A stretch of 64,000 bases of DNA from the NCBI RefSeq assembly GCF_001463885.1, contig NZ_BBWQ01000020.1, forward strand, positions 124,001 to 188,000, written 5' to 3'. The position numbers were made by a program, and so were the translations under genes. Within the stretch, counting starts at the first letter, position 1; each line of letters begins with the position of its first letter. Origin of the DNA: Aureimonas altamirensis. Lineage in GTDB: Bacteria; Pseudomonadota; Alphaproteobacteria; Rhizobiales; Rhizobiaceae. Under the pieces are notes generated by a model. That model was not told where the DNA came from, ran no database searches, and saw only the letters and a list, made by a program, of their open reading frames with translations. Positions 7,013 to 15,003 of the stretch are shown piece by piece.

Positions 7013-8433
7013 GCGAGCTGGCAACGCTTCCGCCGTTCAAGACGCGGGCCGGCGAGGCCCTGGCCGATGGCTGGCTCAAGACGGCCATCGACCGCACCAC
7101 GGGCACGGCGCGCACCAAGCGCGCGGCCATCGTGGGACAATGGCCCGATTTCCAGGTGGCGCGCCAGCGTGGCAAGGCCATCAAGGATCATGTCGTCGCC
7201 AATCTCGGCCACTACCTTGCCGAGTTCGAGCGCAATGCCATCGCCAGCGGCGCGCATGTGCATTACGCGTCCACGGCAGACGAAGCCGCCGACCTGGTCG
7301 TGCGCCTGTGCAAGGAGGCCGGCGCACGCAGCGTCACGCGCTCCAAATCGATGCTCGGCGAAGAGATCGGGCTGCCGCATGCGCTGGCGGAAGCCGGCAT
7401 CGAGCGTGTCGAGACCGACCTTGCCGAACATATCGTGCAACTGGCCGGCGAGCGCCCCAGCCACATCATCTGGCCGGCGCTCCACAAGACGCGCGAGCAG
7501 ATCTCGGAACTGTTCAAGGCCGCCCACGACGACCCGCACGGAGAGGAGACGCCCGAGGCGATGGCCGCCTCTGCCCGACGCTTCCTGCGCGTCAAGTTCC
7601 TCGAGGCCGATATCGGCATATCGGGCGCCAACTTCCTTGTCGCCGACAGCGGCTCCGTGTGCACCGTCACCAACGAGGGCAACGCGGAGATGACCACGAC
7701 GCCGCCGCGCGTGCACATCGTGACGGCCGGCATCGAAAAGCTGATCCCATCCGCCGCCCATGCCGCCACCATGCTGCGGCTGCTGGTGCGCTCCGCCACA
7801 GGCGCTGCGCTTACCCAGTACACGACTTTCCATACCGGCCCGAAGCGCCCGGGCGATCTCGACGGCCCGGACGCATTCCATATCGTTCTCGTGGATAATG
7901 GTCGCACCCGCATGCTGGCCGATCCGGCCCTGAAGGACATGCTTCGCTGCATCCGCTGCGGCGCGTGCATGAACCATTGCCCGGTCTTCAACCAGATCGG
8001 CGGCCATGCCTATGGCGGCACCTATCCCGGACCGATGGGCGCCGTCCTGACGCCCGTCTTCGACGGGCTCGAAAAATCGCGCGATCTGGTCGGAGCCTGC
8101 ACGCTCAACGGCCGCTGCCGCGAAGTGTGCCCCGTCGACATCCCCCTTCCGACGCTTATCAAGGGCTGGCGCGACCGTAGCTGGCGCGAGGGACTGGAAC
8201 CCGCAACCATGCGCAGCGGCGTCAAGGCATGGGTATTCCTGTCCACCCATCCGCGCCTGTATCGTGCGGTCGGCCGCCTCGGATCGCTGGCCTTGCGTAT
8301 CCTCGGGCGCGGCAACGGCCGCATCCGGCGTCTTCCGCTGGCTGGCGGCTGGACGCAATTCCGCGACATGCCCACGCCCGACGGCCCGTCCTTCCTAGCC
8401 AGTCGGGCCGCGCGGCAAAGGAAAAAGCCATGA
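7009..8433 (+). CDS. lutB: L-lactate utilisation protein LutB, Fe-S LUD protein
   Basis: This 474-residue protein has an N-terminal LUD domain (about 60-290) and a C-terminal ferredoxin-like part. The first cluster motif is complete: C314, C317, C320, C324 (CIRCGACMNHCP). The second reads C364-T-L-N-G-R-C370-R-E-V-C374-P; the usual LutB form has Cys where N367 stands, with a shifted Cys at 364 instead. LutB is thought to be the electron-carrying core of the lactate-oxidising complex. Start ATG 7009 overlaps the lutA stop (ATGA), and the stop overlaps the lutC start the same way, so the three are translationally coupled. Confidence 0.92.
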   Translation: MSELATLPPFKTRAGEALADGWLKTAIDRTTGTARTKRAAIVGQWPDFQVARQRGKAIKDHVVANLGHYLAEFERNAIASGAHVHYASTADEAADLVVRLCKEAGARSVTRSKSMLGEEIGLPHALAEAGIERVETDLAEHIVQLAGERPSHIIWPALHKTREQISELFKAAHDDPHGEETPEAMAASARRFLRVKFLEADIGISGANFLVADSGSVCTVTNEGNAEMTTTPPRVHIVTAGIEKLIPSAAHAATMLRLLVRSATGAALTQYTTFHTGPKRPGDLDGPDAFHIVLVDNGRTRMLADPALKDMLRCIRCGACMNHCPVFNQIGGHAYGGTYPGPMGAVLTPVFDGLEKSRDLVGACTLNGRCREVCPVDIPLPTLIKGWRDRSWREGLEPATMRSGVKAWVFLSTHPRLYRAVGRLGSLALRILGRGNGRIRRLPLAGGWTQFRDMPTPDGPSFLASRAARQRKKP

Positions 8434-9074
8434 GTGCGCGGCAGGACATCTTCGAGCGCATCGCACAGGCAATCGGCCCCGCCCGGCCACCGGCAGAGAT
8501 CGCGGCCGAGGCAGCCGCCCTCCTGGCCGACCCGGAGGCCGTGCGCCCCCCAACCCCGCGCGGCGACCTCGGAACGCGCTTCATGGACGCCGTCACGCGC
8601 CTGCCGCCCGGCGCCTCGGTGGAGCAGATCGACGACATGTCCGCCCTGCCTGCCGCCGTCGCCCGGCGTCTGGCTGCGATGGGCCTTGAGCCGGCGCTGA
8701 AGATCCAGCCCACCCCGGACTTTCAGGCGCTGGATTTCCAGGCCGTCGGAATCGGTCTGCGCGACGCGGTGGACGACCGCACCTCCCTGTCGCTGGCAGA
8801 GGCTGCGATTGCCGAAACGGCAAGCCTCGTCATCCGGTCGGGCCCGCATATGCCGATCCTGGATGCCTTCCTGCCGCTGCACCATCTGGTGGCCGTCCGG
8901 CGGCGCGATATCCTGCCCTACCTGGACGATTTCCTCGACCATGCCGATCTTGTCCGCAGCCGCAACGTCGTGATCGTAACCGGGCCAAGCGGCACGACAG
9001 ACATCGAAGGCAGCCTCGTGATCGGCGTGCACGGCCCGGCCACGCTGCATATCTTCGTCGTGGACGAGGGCTGA
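8430..9074 (+). CDS. lutC: L-lactate utilisation protein LutC, LUD domain
   Basis: A 214-residue protein, third gene of lutABC. It is a single LUD domain with a variable N-terminal arm (about 1-80) and a conserved C-terminal half containing ETASLVIRSGP and TGPSGTTDIEGSLVIGVHGP, where the family binds its ligand or partner. LutC is required with LutA and LutB for L-lactate growth in other bacteria; its precise step is not settled. The ATG at 8430 overlaps the lutB stop (ATGA). No lactate permease gene lies nearby in this window. Confidence 0.92.
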   Translation: MSARQDIFERIAQAIGPARPPAEIAAEAAALLADPEAVRPPTPRGDLGTRFMDAVTRLPPGASVEQIDDMSALPAAVARRLAAMGLEPALKIQPTPDFQALDFQAVGIGLRDAVDDRTSLSLAEAAIAETASLVIRSGPHMPILDAFLPLHHLVAVRRRDILPYLDDFLDHADLVRSRNVVIVTGPSGTTDIEGSLVIGVHGPATLHIFVVDEG

Positions 9075-9083
9075 GCCACCGCC

Positions 9084-10445
9084 ATGTGGACACGCCGCTT
9101 GTCCGGGACAGACCCGTTCGAGGCAGCGCGGCGGCTGCGTCCGCTGGGCGGCCTCGCCTTTCTGGACAGCGCCGCGGCCGGGCCGCCGCTCGGCACGCGC
9201 TCCTTCGTCGCGGCAGCGCCGTTCCTGCGTTACGAGATCGATTCGCTGAACGGCGACCTCGAATCGCTGCGCACGCTTTTGGCGCGATACCGGATCGAGG
9301 CGGACGGTAGCCGTGCGATGGCCGGCGCGGCGATCGGCGCTGTTGCCTATGATTTCGCCCATCGCCTCGAAAGGCTCCGCAAGCCGCCTGATTGGGACGA
9401 CCAGGCGCCCCTCGCCGCGTTCGGCCTGTACGGCACGGTGCTGACCTTCGACCACATATCCGGCCAGGCCGTCATGGCGAGCGCCGGCTTCTCGCAGGCA
9501 CACGACAGGCATACGCCCGCCACCTTGCGCCGTGACGAGGCGGAGCGGCAGTTCGATCATATCGAGGCCGCCCTGGCGGCGGAGCCGCAGCCGCTGGCGC
9601 ACAATCCGCCGGTTACGGGTTTTCGTTCGGATTTCACGCGCGCCGATTACGAGCGCGCCATAGCGCGCGTGCGCGCCTATATCCGCGAAGGCGATATCTA
9701 TCAGGCAAATATCGCGCAGAGTTTTTCCGCCGAGCTTCCGGACGGCTTCGACGCCCTCGCCTTCCATGGCGCCCTGCGCAACCGCAACCCAGCCCCCTTC
9801 GCCGCCTATCTGGAACTACCCGAAGAGACCGTCGTGTCCTCTTCGCCGGAGCGGTTCATGGCGCTGGCCGGCGATGCGATCGAGACGCGTCCCATCAAGG
9901 GGACGGCCCGCCGCTTGCCCGATCCGGCACAGGACAGGCAGCAGGCCGAGGCGCTTCTGGCCTCGGTCAAGGATCGGGCGGAGAACGTCATGATCGTCGA
10001 TCTCCTGCGCAACGACCTGTCGCGCGTGGCAATCGCCGATACGGTCGACGCCCCGGTGCTGTGCGGCCTGGAAAGCTACGCATCCGTCCACCATCTGGTG
10101 TCGGTGGTCACTGCGCGCCTGCGCCCAAACCTCGATGCACTCGACATCGTGGCGGCCTGCTTTCCCGGCGGGTCCATCACCGGCGCCCCGAAGATCCGCG
10201 CCATGGACATCATCACCGAGCTGGAGCGACGGCGGCGCGGCATCTATTGCGGCTGCATCGGCTATCTGGGGTTCGATGGCTCGATGGATTTCAACATCGC
10301 CATACGCACCGTCAGCCTTGCCGCCGGCCGGGCGCGGCTGTCGGCAGGCGGCGGCATCACCATACTTTCGGACCCGCAGGCCGAGTACGACGAAAGCCTT
10401 GCCAAGGCGGCCCGCCTTCTCGAAACCTTCGAGGCCGGCTCATGA
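9084..10445 (+). CDS. pabB: Aminodeoxychorismate synthase component I
   Basis: This 453-residue chorismate-binding enzyme converts chorismate plus ammonia to 4-amino-4-deoxychorismate for folate. The PIKGT motif at 270-274 carries Lys272, which marks PabB; anthranilate synthase TrpE has Ala there. Other family motifs are FPGGSITGAPK (360-370), IYCGCIGYLGFDGSMDFNIAIRT around 387-409 and a GGGI near 422. The N-terminal 180 residues are the less conserved subdomain. It sits 9 bp after lutC and overlaps pabA by 4 bp (ATGA), so PabA probably delivers glutamine-derived ammonia to it. Confidence 0.93.
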   Translation: MWTRRLSGTDPFEAARRLRPLGGLAFLDSAAAGPPLGTRSFVAAAPFLRYEIDSLNGDLESLRTLLARYRIEADGSRAMAGAAIGAVAYDFAHRLERLRKPPDWDDQAPLAAFGLYGTVLTFDHISGQAVMASAGFSQAHDRHTPATLRRDEAERQFDHIEAALAAEPQPLAHNPPVTGFRSDFTRADYERAIARVRAYIREGDIYQANIAQSFSAELPDGFDALAFHGALRNRNPAPFAAYLELPEETVVSSSPERFMALAGDAIETRPIKGTARRLPDPAQDRQQAEALLASVKDRAENVMIVDLLRNDLSRVAIADTVDAPVLCGLESYASVHHLVSVVTARLRPNLDALDIVAACFPGGSITGAPKIRAMDIITELERRRRGIYCGCIGYLGFDGSMDFNIAIRTVSLAAGRARLSAGGGITILSDPQAEYDESLAKAARLLETFEAGS

Positions 10446-11020
10446 TCGTGATGATCGACAATTACGACAGCTTCGTCTTCAACGTCGCACGCTACTTCGA
10501 ACGGCTCGGGCTCGATATGCGCGTGCTGCGCAACGATGCCGCCAGCGTCGACGCCATCGTCGACATGGCGCCGCAAGCGGTGGTGATTTCGCCCGGTCCC
10601 TGCACGCCGGCGCAAGCCGGCATCTCGACCGAAATCGTGCAGCGCCTGTCGGGGCAGTTGCCGATCCTCGGCGTCTGCCTTGGCCATCAGGTCATCGGAG
10701 AGGCATTCGGTGGCCGGGTCACCCATGCGCGGATGCCGCTGCATGGGCAGGCCTCGGACATTCTGCACACTGGCGAGCGGTTGTTCGCCGGCTTGCCCAA
10801 TCCGGCGCGCGCCGGGCGCTACCATTCCCTCATCGTCGAGGAAACGCCGGAAATGGCGTCGTCACTGACGGTCGATGCGCGATCGCCGGAAGGCGAGATC
10901 ATGGCCCTGTCGCATCGCACCCATCCGACCTACGGCATCCAGTTCCACCCGGAATCGGTGCTGACACCGGACGGGCTCGGCCTGATCGCCAACTTCATCG
11001 CCCTCGCCCGCCGGCAATAA
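10442..11020 (+). CDS. pabA: Aminodeoxychorismate/anthranilate synthase glutamine amidotransferase
   Basis: A 192-residue class I (triad) glutamine amidotransferase. The catalytic residues are visible as Cys79 in GVCLGHQ and His169/Glu171 in QFHPESVLTP. It hydrolyses glutamine and passes ammonia to PabB; in many bacteria the same protein also serves TrpE. The N-terminus MIVMIDNYDSFVFNV is typical. The start overlaps the pabB stop. A pabC lyase is not adjacent. The last 26 bp lie antisense to the end of the dihydrofolate-reductase-like gene. Confidence 0.93.
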   Translation: MIVMIDNYDSFVFNVARYFERLGLDMRVLRNDAASVDAIVDMAPQAVVISPGPCTPAQAGISTEIVQRLSGQLPILGVCLGHQVIGEAFGGRVTHARMPLHGQASDILHTGERLFAGLPNPARAGRYHSLIVEETPEMASSLTVDARSPEGEIMALSHRTHPTYGIQFHPESVLTPDGLGLIANFIALARRQ

Positions 11021-11402
11021 GCCATGCCGGATCGAACCAGCGGTCGGCCGGCCCGTCATAGGGGACGCGGTTGATGTCCCAGTGCCGGATCAGCGGGGCA
11101 TAGACGTCCCAGACCGAAGGGCCGCCACCGATATAGACGACCCGATCCGCAAAGCGGGACAGGACATCCCCCGGCTCGTCGCTGGAGCGGATTTCAACGA
11201 TGGTCCTGTCGGCCTTCGCGAAATCGGGAAACGAGGCCACCGTGCGCGGGCCCGCCACCAGGACATGACCGCGCGTGATCTCGAAGAAGCGTTCGACGTC
11301 CTCGACGAAGGGCCGCTCGCGGGCGCCCTCCCAAGGCAGGACGCCGTTCAACCCAAGCTGGCCGCTACGGCCGATCGCGCAGATCGCGCGGACGTCAGCC
11401 AT
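10995..11402 (-). CDS. Short dihydrofolate-reductase-like protein
   Basis: A 135-residue protein with the dihydrofolate reductase N-terminus (ICAIGRSGQLGLNGVLPWEG, near residues 6-25), a DVERFFEITRGHVLVAGPRT segment matching the NADPH-binding first half, and a VVYIGGGPSVWDVYAPLI segment matching the GG-cofactor motif. It is 20-30 residues shorter than standard FolA; the catalytic Asp/Glu region after LPW is altered (LPWEGARERPFVED). It faces pabBA tail to tail, so a folate role is plausible. It may be a divergent paralogue rather than the main enzyme, which usually lies beside thyA. Confidence 0.75.
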   Translation of the reverse strand: MADVRAICAIGRSGQLGLNGVLPWEGARERPFVEDVERFFEITRGHVLVAGPRTVASFPDFAKADRTIVEIRSSDEPGDVLSRFADRVVYIGGGPSVWDVYAPLIRHWDINRVPYDGPADRWFDPAWLIAGGRGR

Positions 11403-11431
11403 CCTTCACCCTCCCCCCATTCGGACCCCGG

Positions 11432-12169
11432 TCAGGCCACGGCCCGGTCGGGAAACCAACTGCAGTCTATCTCATAGTCGCGGTCGGTGAAGTCCACTTC
11501 GGCGGCGAGGCGCTCGTGATTCTTCAGCGACATCATCCGGCCTTCCCGGGCCAGATGCCCCTGATCTTCCAGGACGCGCAACGCGCGGTTGACGGACACG
11601 ATGGACAGGCCGACCACATTGCCGATCAGTTGCTGCGACAGCGGCATCAGGAACCACTCCTTCTTCAGCCTGCCGGTTATGGACTGGCGCGCCCGCGTCT
11701 GCAGAAGGAAAAGCGCGACCCTGTCGCGCGGGTTCATGCTGGTCGAGGCGCGCAGCCTGTCCAGCATGGACACGCGCTCCAGCGTCACGAACGTAAAGAA
11801 CAGCGCCGCCAGCCGTGGATGATAGGCAAAGGCATCGCGCAGCCCTTCCTTGGGAAAGGGGCACAGCTCGAGGTCGGTTGCGGCGGTATAGACCAGCGTC
11901 GACAGTTCGCAGCCGAGCTGGCTGATACCGACGACGTCACCCGGGTGGAAAAGCTCGGTTATGATCTGCTGCCCCTCGACATCCGTCGTGTGGGCGTAGA
12001 GCCACCCCTCCCGGACGACGAAGACGTTTCCGATGCGGGTACGCCCCCCGATCACCGTGCTGCGGCGCGGCAGACTCAGATGGTCGCCTTCCATGTGCGC
12101 CAGAAATGCCCGTTCCGCATCGGTCAGCGACAGATAGTGGGATAGCTTCGCTACCAGACAACTCGACAT
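11432..12169 (-). CDS. Crp/Fnr family transcription regulator
   Basis: A 245-residue regulator with an N-terminal cyclic-nucleotide-binding-like beta barrel (about 10-125), a dimerisation helix (about 125-155) and a C-terminal winged helix-turn-helix (about 160-230, with SQQLIGNVVGLSIVSVNRAL as the recognition region). The four-cysteine N-terminal array of oxygen-sensing FNR is absent, so it is not an Fe-S FNR. The inducer and targets cannot be read from sequence. It is transcribed leftwards, divergently from the marR-type gene across 181 bp. Confidence 0.87.
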   Translation of the reverse strand: MSSCLVAKLSHYLSLTDAERAFLAHMEGDHLSLPRRSTVIGGRTRIGNVFVVREGWLYAHTTDVEGQQIITELFHPGDVVGISQLGCELSTLVYTAATDLELCPFPKEGLRDAFAYHPRLAALFFTFVTLERVSMLDRLRASTSMNPRDRVALFLLQTRARQSITGRLKKEWFLMPLSQQLIGNVVGLSIVSVNRALRVLEDQGHLAREGRMMSLKNHERLAAEVDFTDRDYEIDCSWFPDRAVA

Positions 12170-12350
12170 CCCTGATCGCCCTTCCCGTCGGTTCGCTCAA
12201 ACTGCGGCCATATAAGCGGGTTTCCACCTCAGGTTGCCTAGAATCTGTCCCGTAATTAGCTGGACGGCAATGCTTTATTCGTTTGGAGCAATTTTTCGCT
12301 TGTTTAAAGCGGTTTAATGCAACTGCCGGTTGGGACGCTATAGATCGCCT

Positions 12351-12854
12351 ATGGATGAGCTCTCGTTTCCGACATCTGGTGGCGGTACCCCGCGCAATGC
12401 CCGCGGGGAGGAAGGTGAAGATCCGCTTCCGCTCGTCCGGGCCCTTCTGTCGATCTCCAAGTCGACCCGTGCCTTTCTGGCGCTCCTTCTTTCCGATATC
12501 GGGCTGCATCTTGGCCAGGACCAGTTGATCGCCTGTCTTCAGCACGGCGAGCCGATGAGCGTATCGACGCTGGCCGACCGAATCGCGGTGCGGCCATCGA
12601 CCGTTTCCAAGATGCTGGACCGGCTGGTCGAGAAGGGAGCGGTCCGCCGTGTCGTCAGCGCGCAGGATGCGCGACGCACGATGGTTCTTCTGACGGAAGA
12701 GGGCGCCGCGTTGAAGCCGCGTGTCGCGCAGGTCTGGGCGCGGCTCGAAAGCGAGCTGTCGGGCGGCATGTCGCCGGACGAGGCGCGGGCCGTCAAGGAC
12801 GCCATGGCGCGCATGGACCTTCTGCTTGCGACGCGGCTGCGCCGCCATCGATAG
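12351..12854 (+). CDS. MarR family transcription regulator
   Basis: A 167-residue winged helix-turn-helix protein. The core MSVSTLADRIAVRPSTVSKM (about residues 68-87) is the DNA-reading helix pair, followed by the wing VVSAQDARRTMVLLTEEG. MarR proteins bind palindromes as dimers and usually respond to small aromatic ligands. It lies directly upstream of the opg genes, and a perfect 14-bp palindrome at 12913-12926 lies between them, so it could regulate them, itself, or both. The ATG at 12351 is preferred; a TTG at 12330 is possible. Confidence 0.85.
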   Translation: MDELSFPTSGGGTPRNARGEEGEDPLPLVRALLSISKSTRAFLALLLSDIGLHLGQDQLIACLQHGEPMSVSTLADRIAVRPSTVSKMLDRLVEKGAVRRVVSAQDARRTMVLLTEEGAALKPRVAQVWARLESELSGGMSPDEARAVKDAMARMDLLLATRLRRHR

Positions 12855-12912
12855 CGCTTTCGGCGAATATTCTTTGAATCGGTTCAGAAGCCGTTCATCG
12901 CTTCTATGTATG

Positions 12913-12926
12913 GTGCACGCGTGCAC
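12913..12926. promoter_or_regulatory. Perfect 14-bp palindrome upstream of opgG
   Basis: GTGCACGCGTGCAC is perfectly self-complementary and lies about 36 bp before the likely opgG start and about 60 bp after the MarR gene. MarR-family dimers bind sites of this size, so it is a candidate operator for the adjacent regulator. The 107 bp gap also holds GAATATTC (12865-12872) and a 6-bp stem AGAAGC/GCTTCT (12886-12905). Confidence 0.45.
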
Positions 12927-12961
12927 TCTACCGGGTGCTGGATTTGTCGGGTTTTTTGCGT

Positions 12962-14653
12962 ATGCTCACACAACGCTCAGGCTCCAATAAAAAGTCAGCC
13001 GATACATTGAGTTCTTCATTCAAGACCACAAGACGCACCGCCATGGGTTACGGCCTGGGTGGTATCATGACGGCCATCCTGGCAGGCCGCGCCTATGCCC
13101 AGGACGCCGAGCCTGCACCCACCCAGCCGACCGAGCCGCCGCAGCCGCCCGCCGCGCCCGTGCCGCCGCCGGTCGAGCCGACGATGGTGGACCTCAACGA
13201 TTTCAGCTTCGACGCCCTGTCGGAAGCCATGCGGAACCGTGCGGCGCAAGCCTATGTCGAGCCGGCCAACGATCTGCCCCAGCCGATCCAGGATCTCGAC
13301 TATGACGGCTATCGGCGGATCCTGTTCCGCCGCGAGCGGACGGTCTGGGCGAACGACCCGTTCAACTTCCACCTGCAGGCCTATTTCCCGGGCTTTCTCT
13401 ACAAGGTCACGACGCGCGTCCACATCGGCGACGGATCGCGCTTCGCGCCCTATCCGTTCTCGGGCGCGGATTTCGAGTTTCTCGCCCCGCTCGATCCGAA
13501 CGTCTACCAGAACCTGCAATTGCCCGGCGTCGCCGGCTTCCGCCTGAACTACCCGCTCGACCGCCCCGACCGGTTCGACGAGCTGGTCTCGTTTCTGGGC
13601 GCAAGCTATTTCCGCGCGCTGGGCATGGGCAATCGCTACGGCCTGTCGGCCCGTGGTCTGGCGCTGAATACCGCCACCAGCGTTGCCGAGGAGTTTCCCC
13701 GCTTTACGGCCTTCTACATCGTCCAGCCCAAGGAAGGCGACCGGACGATCCAGATCTATGCCGAAATGGACAGCCCGAGCGTCACGGGCGCCTATTCCTT
13801 CCTGATCCGGCCCGGCGCCGAAACGGTGATCGACGTCAACAAGCGGCTGTATTTCCGCCAGTCCGTCGAGCGACTGGGCGTCGCGCCGCTGACGTCGATG
13901 TACTTCTTCGGCGAGAACGACCATCCCGAGCGCGAAGACTTCCGCCCGGAAGTCCACGACAGCGATGGCCTGTTCATCGAGCGGGTCAATGGCGAACGCC
14001 TGTGGCGCCCGTTGAAGAACCCGACTGAGCTTGCGCTCAGCTATTTCGGCGAAAGCTCGCCGCGCCGCTTCGGCCTTTTGCAGCGCGACCGCGAGTTCGA
14101 CCATTATCAGGATGTGGAGGCGCGCTACGAAGTCCGCCCGTCCCTGATCATCGAGCCGCAGGGAGACTGGGGCCGGGGCGTCGTCCAGTTGGTGGAGATT
14201 CCGACGGAGTCGGAGGCCAACGACAATATCGTCGCCTTTTGGGTGCCGGAAGAGCGGCCCGAGGCAGGCAGCCAGTACGAATTCCGCTATCGCATGCGCT
14301 GGGGCCTCATCGAGGAGATGCGCAGCGACGTGGCCGTGGTCCTCGGCACCTTTGCCGGGCTCGGGGGCAACGCCGCCCATACGGGCGACATCAACACCCG
14401 CCGTTTCGAGATCAATTTCGATGGCGGCACGGCAGCCAACCTGCCCGGCGGATCGGTGGTCGAGCCCATCGTGGACATTCCGCAGAATGCCCGCATCGAG
14501 CATATCGGCGTCAACCGGCTGCCCGGCGGCGGCTGGCGTCTGTCGATCGAGCTGGAAAAGCTCGACAGCGCACCCGTGGAACTGCGGGCAAAGCTGGCGG
14601 TCGGCGGACGCGTGGTCAGCGAAACCTGGCTGTACCAATGGATCGGCCAATGA
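12962..14653 (+). CDS. opgG: Periplasmic glucan biosynthesis protein OpgG/OpgD
   Basis: A 563-residue exported protein of the MdoG family, which builds or branches osmoregulated periplasmic glucans in the periplasm. The N-terminus has a long polar region, a twin arginine (KTTRRTAMGYG) and a hydrophobic stretch ending AYA-QD, so Tat export is likely, a property of the OpgD branch. A Pro-rich linker (about residues 50-75) follows, then the conserved galactose-mutarotase-like and Ig-like domains (YRRILFR, PFNFHLQAYFPGF, SYFGESSPRRFGLLQRDREFDHYQD). ATG 12962 keeps the twin arginine; GTG 12935 is the alternative. It overlaps the next gene by 4 bp. Confidence 0.9.
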   Translation: MLTQRSGSNKKSADTLSSSFKTTRRTAMGYGLGGIMTAILAGRAYAQDAEPAPTQPTEPPQPPAAPVPPPVEPTMVDLNDFSFDALSEAMRNRAAQAYVEPANDLPQPIQDLDYDGYRRILFRRERTVWANDPFNFHLQAYFPGFLYKVTTRVHIGDGSRFAPYPFSGADFEFLAPLDPNVYQNLQLPGVAGFRLNYPLDRPDRFDELVSFLGASYFRALGMGNRYGLSARGLALNTATSVAEEFPRFTAFYIVQPKEGDRTIQIYAEMDSPSVTGAYSFLIRPGAETVIDVNKRLYFRQSVERLGVAPLTSMYFFGENDHPEREDFRPEVHDSDGLFIERVNGERLWRPLKNPTELALSYFGESSPRRFGLLQRDREFDHYQDVEARYEVRPSLIIEPQGDWGRGVVQLVEIPTESEANDNIVAFWVPEERPEAGSQYEFRYRMRWGLIEEMRSDVAVVLGTFAGLGGNAAHTGDINTRRFEINFDGGTAANLPGGSVVEPIVDIPQNARIEHIGVNRLPGGGWRLSIELEKLDSAPVELRAKLAVGGRVVSETWLYQWIGQ

Positions 14654-14964
14654 CCGCCAACCCCACCCCGACATCGGCGCCGCAGCACAGGCATGAGGTG
14701 CCCCTGCCGAAGGTGCCGGCCGGCGTTCTGGTTGGACGGCCGGACCTGTCGGAAGACGAGGTACGCCGCGCCATCGCCGAGCGTCTCGCATTCGAAGGTC
14801 GCAGCGGGCCCGAGCCCGACGTGGTGCTTCTGGCGGCGCGCATCGGCAAGCGCAAGGCCCTCGCATTCCTGCGCAAGCTCGTCCTGCCGCCTCCGCAAGG
14901 CAGCCTCGACATGCCGGAGCGCCCGATACTGCGGTCTCAATATGGCGTGACTCCGCGTCACTGA
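14650..14964 (+). CDS. Small protein of unknown function inside the opg operon
   Basis: A 104-residue soluble protein, rich in Pro, Arg and charged residues, with no signal peptide or membrane segment. The middle (LSEDEVRRAIAERLAFEG, then KRKALAFLRKLVLP) should form amphipathic helices. I do not recognise a family. Its ATG overlaps the opgG stop (ATGA), so it is translationally coupled to opgG, and opgH follows 39 bp later. The OpgH encoded here lacks the long cytosolic N-terminal region known in enterobacteria, so a separate cytosolic OpgH partner is one guess; nothing in the sequence proves it. Confidence 0.72.
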   Translation: MTANPTPTSAPQHRHEVPLPKVPAGVLVGRPDLSEDEVRRAIAERLAFEGRSGPEPDVVLLAARIGKRKALAFLRKLVLPPPQGSLDMPERPILRSQYGVTPRH

Positions 14965-15003
14965 ACGGGCATAAGGCAGCGCTCTCGACGCATTGCCGCT
15001 TGA

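Noticed and set aside
12303-12328. Near-palindrome around AAAGCGGTTT before the MarR gene
   Set aside because: Symmetry is interrupted at several positions and fits AT-rich chance; the GTGCACGCGTGCAC site is a better candidate.
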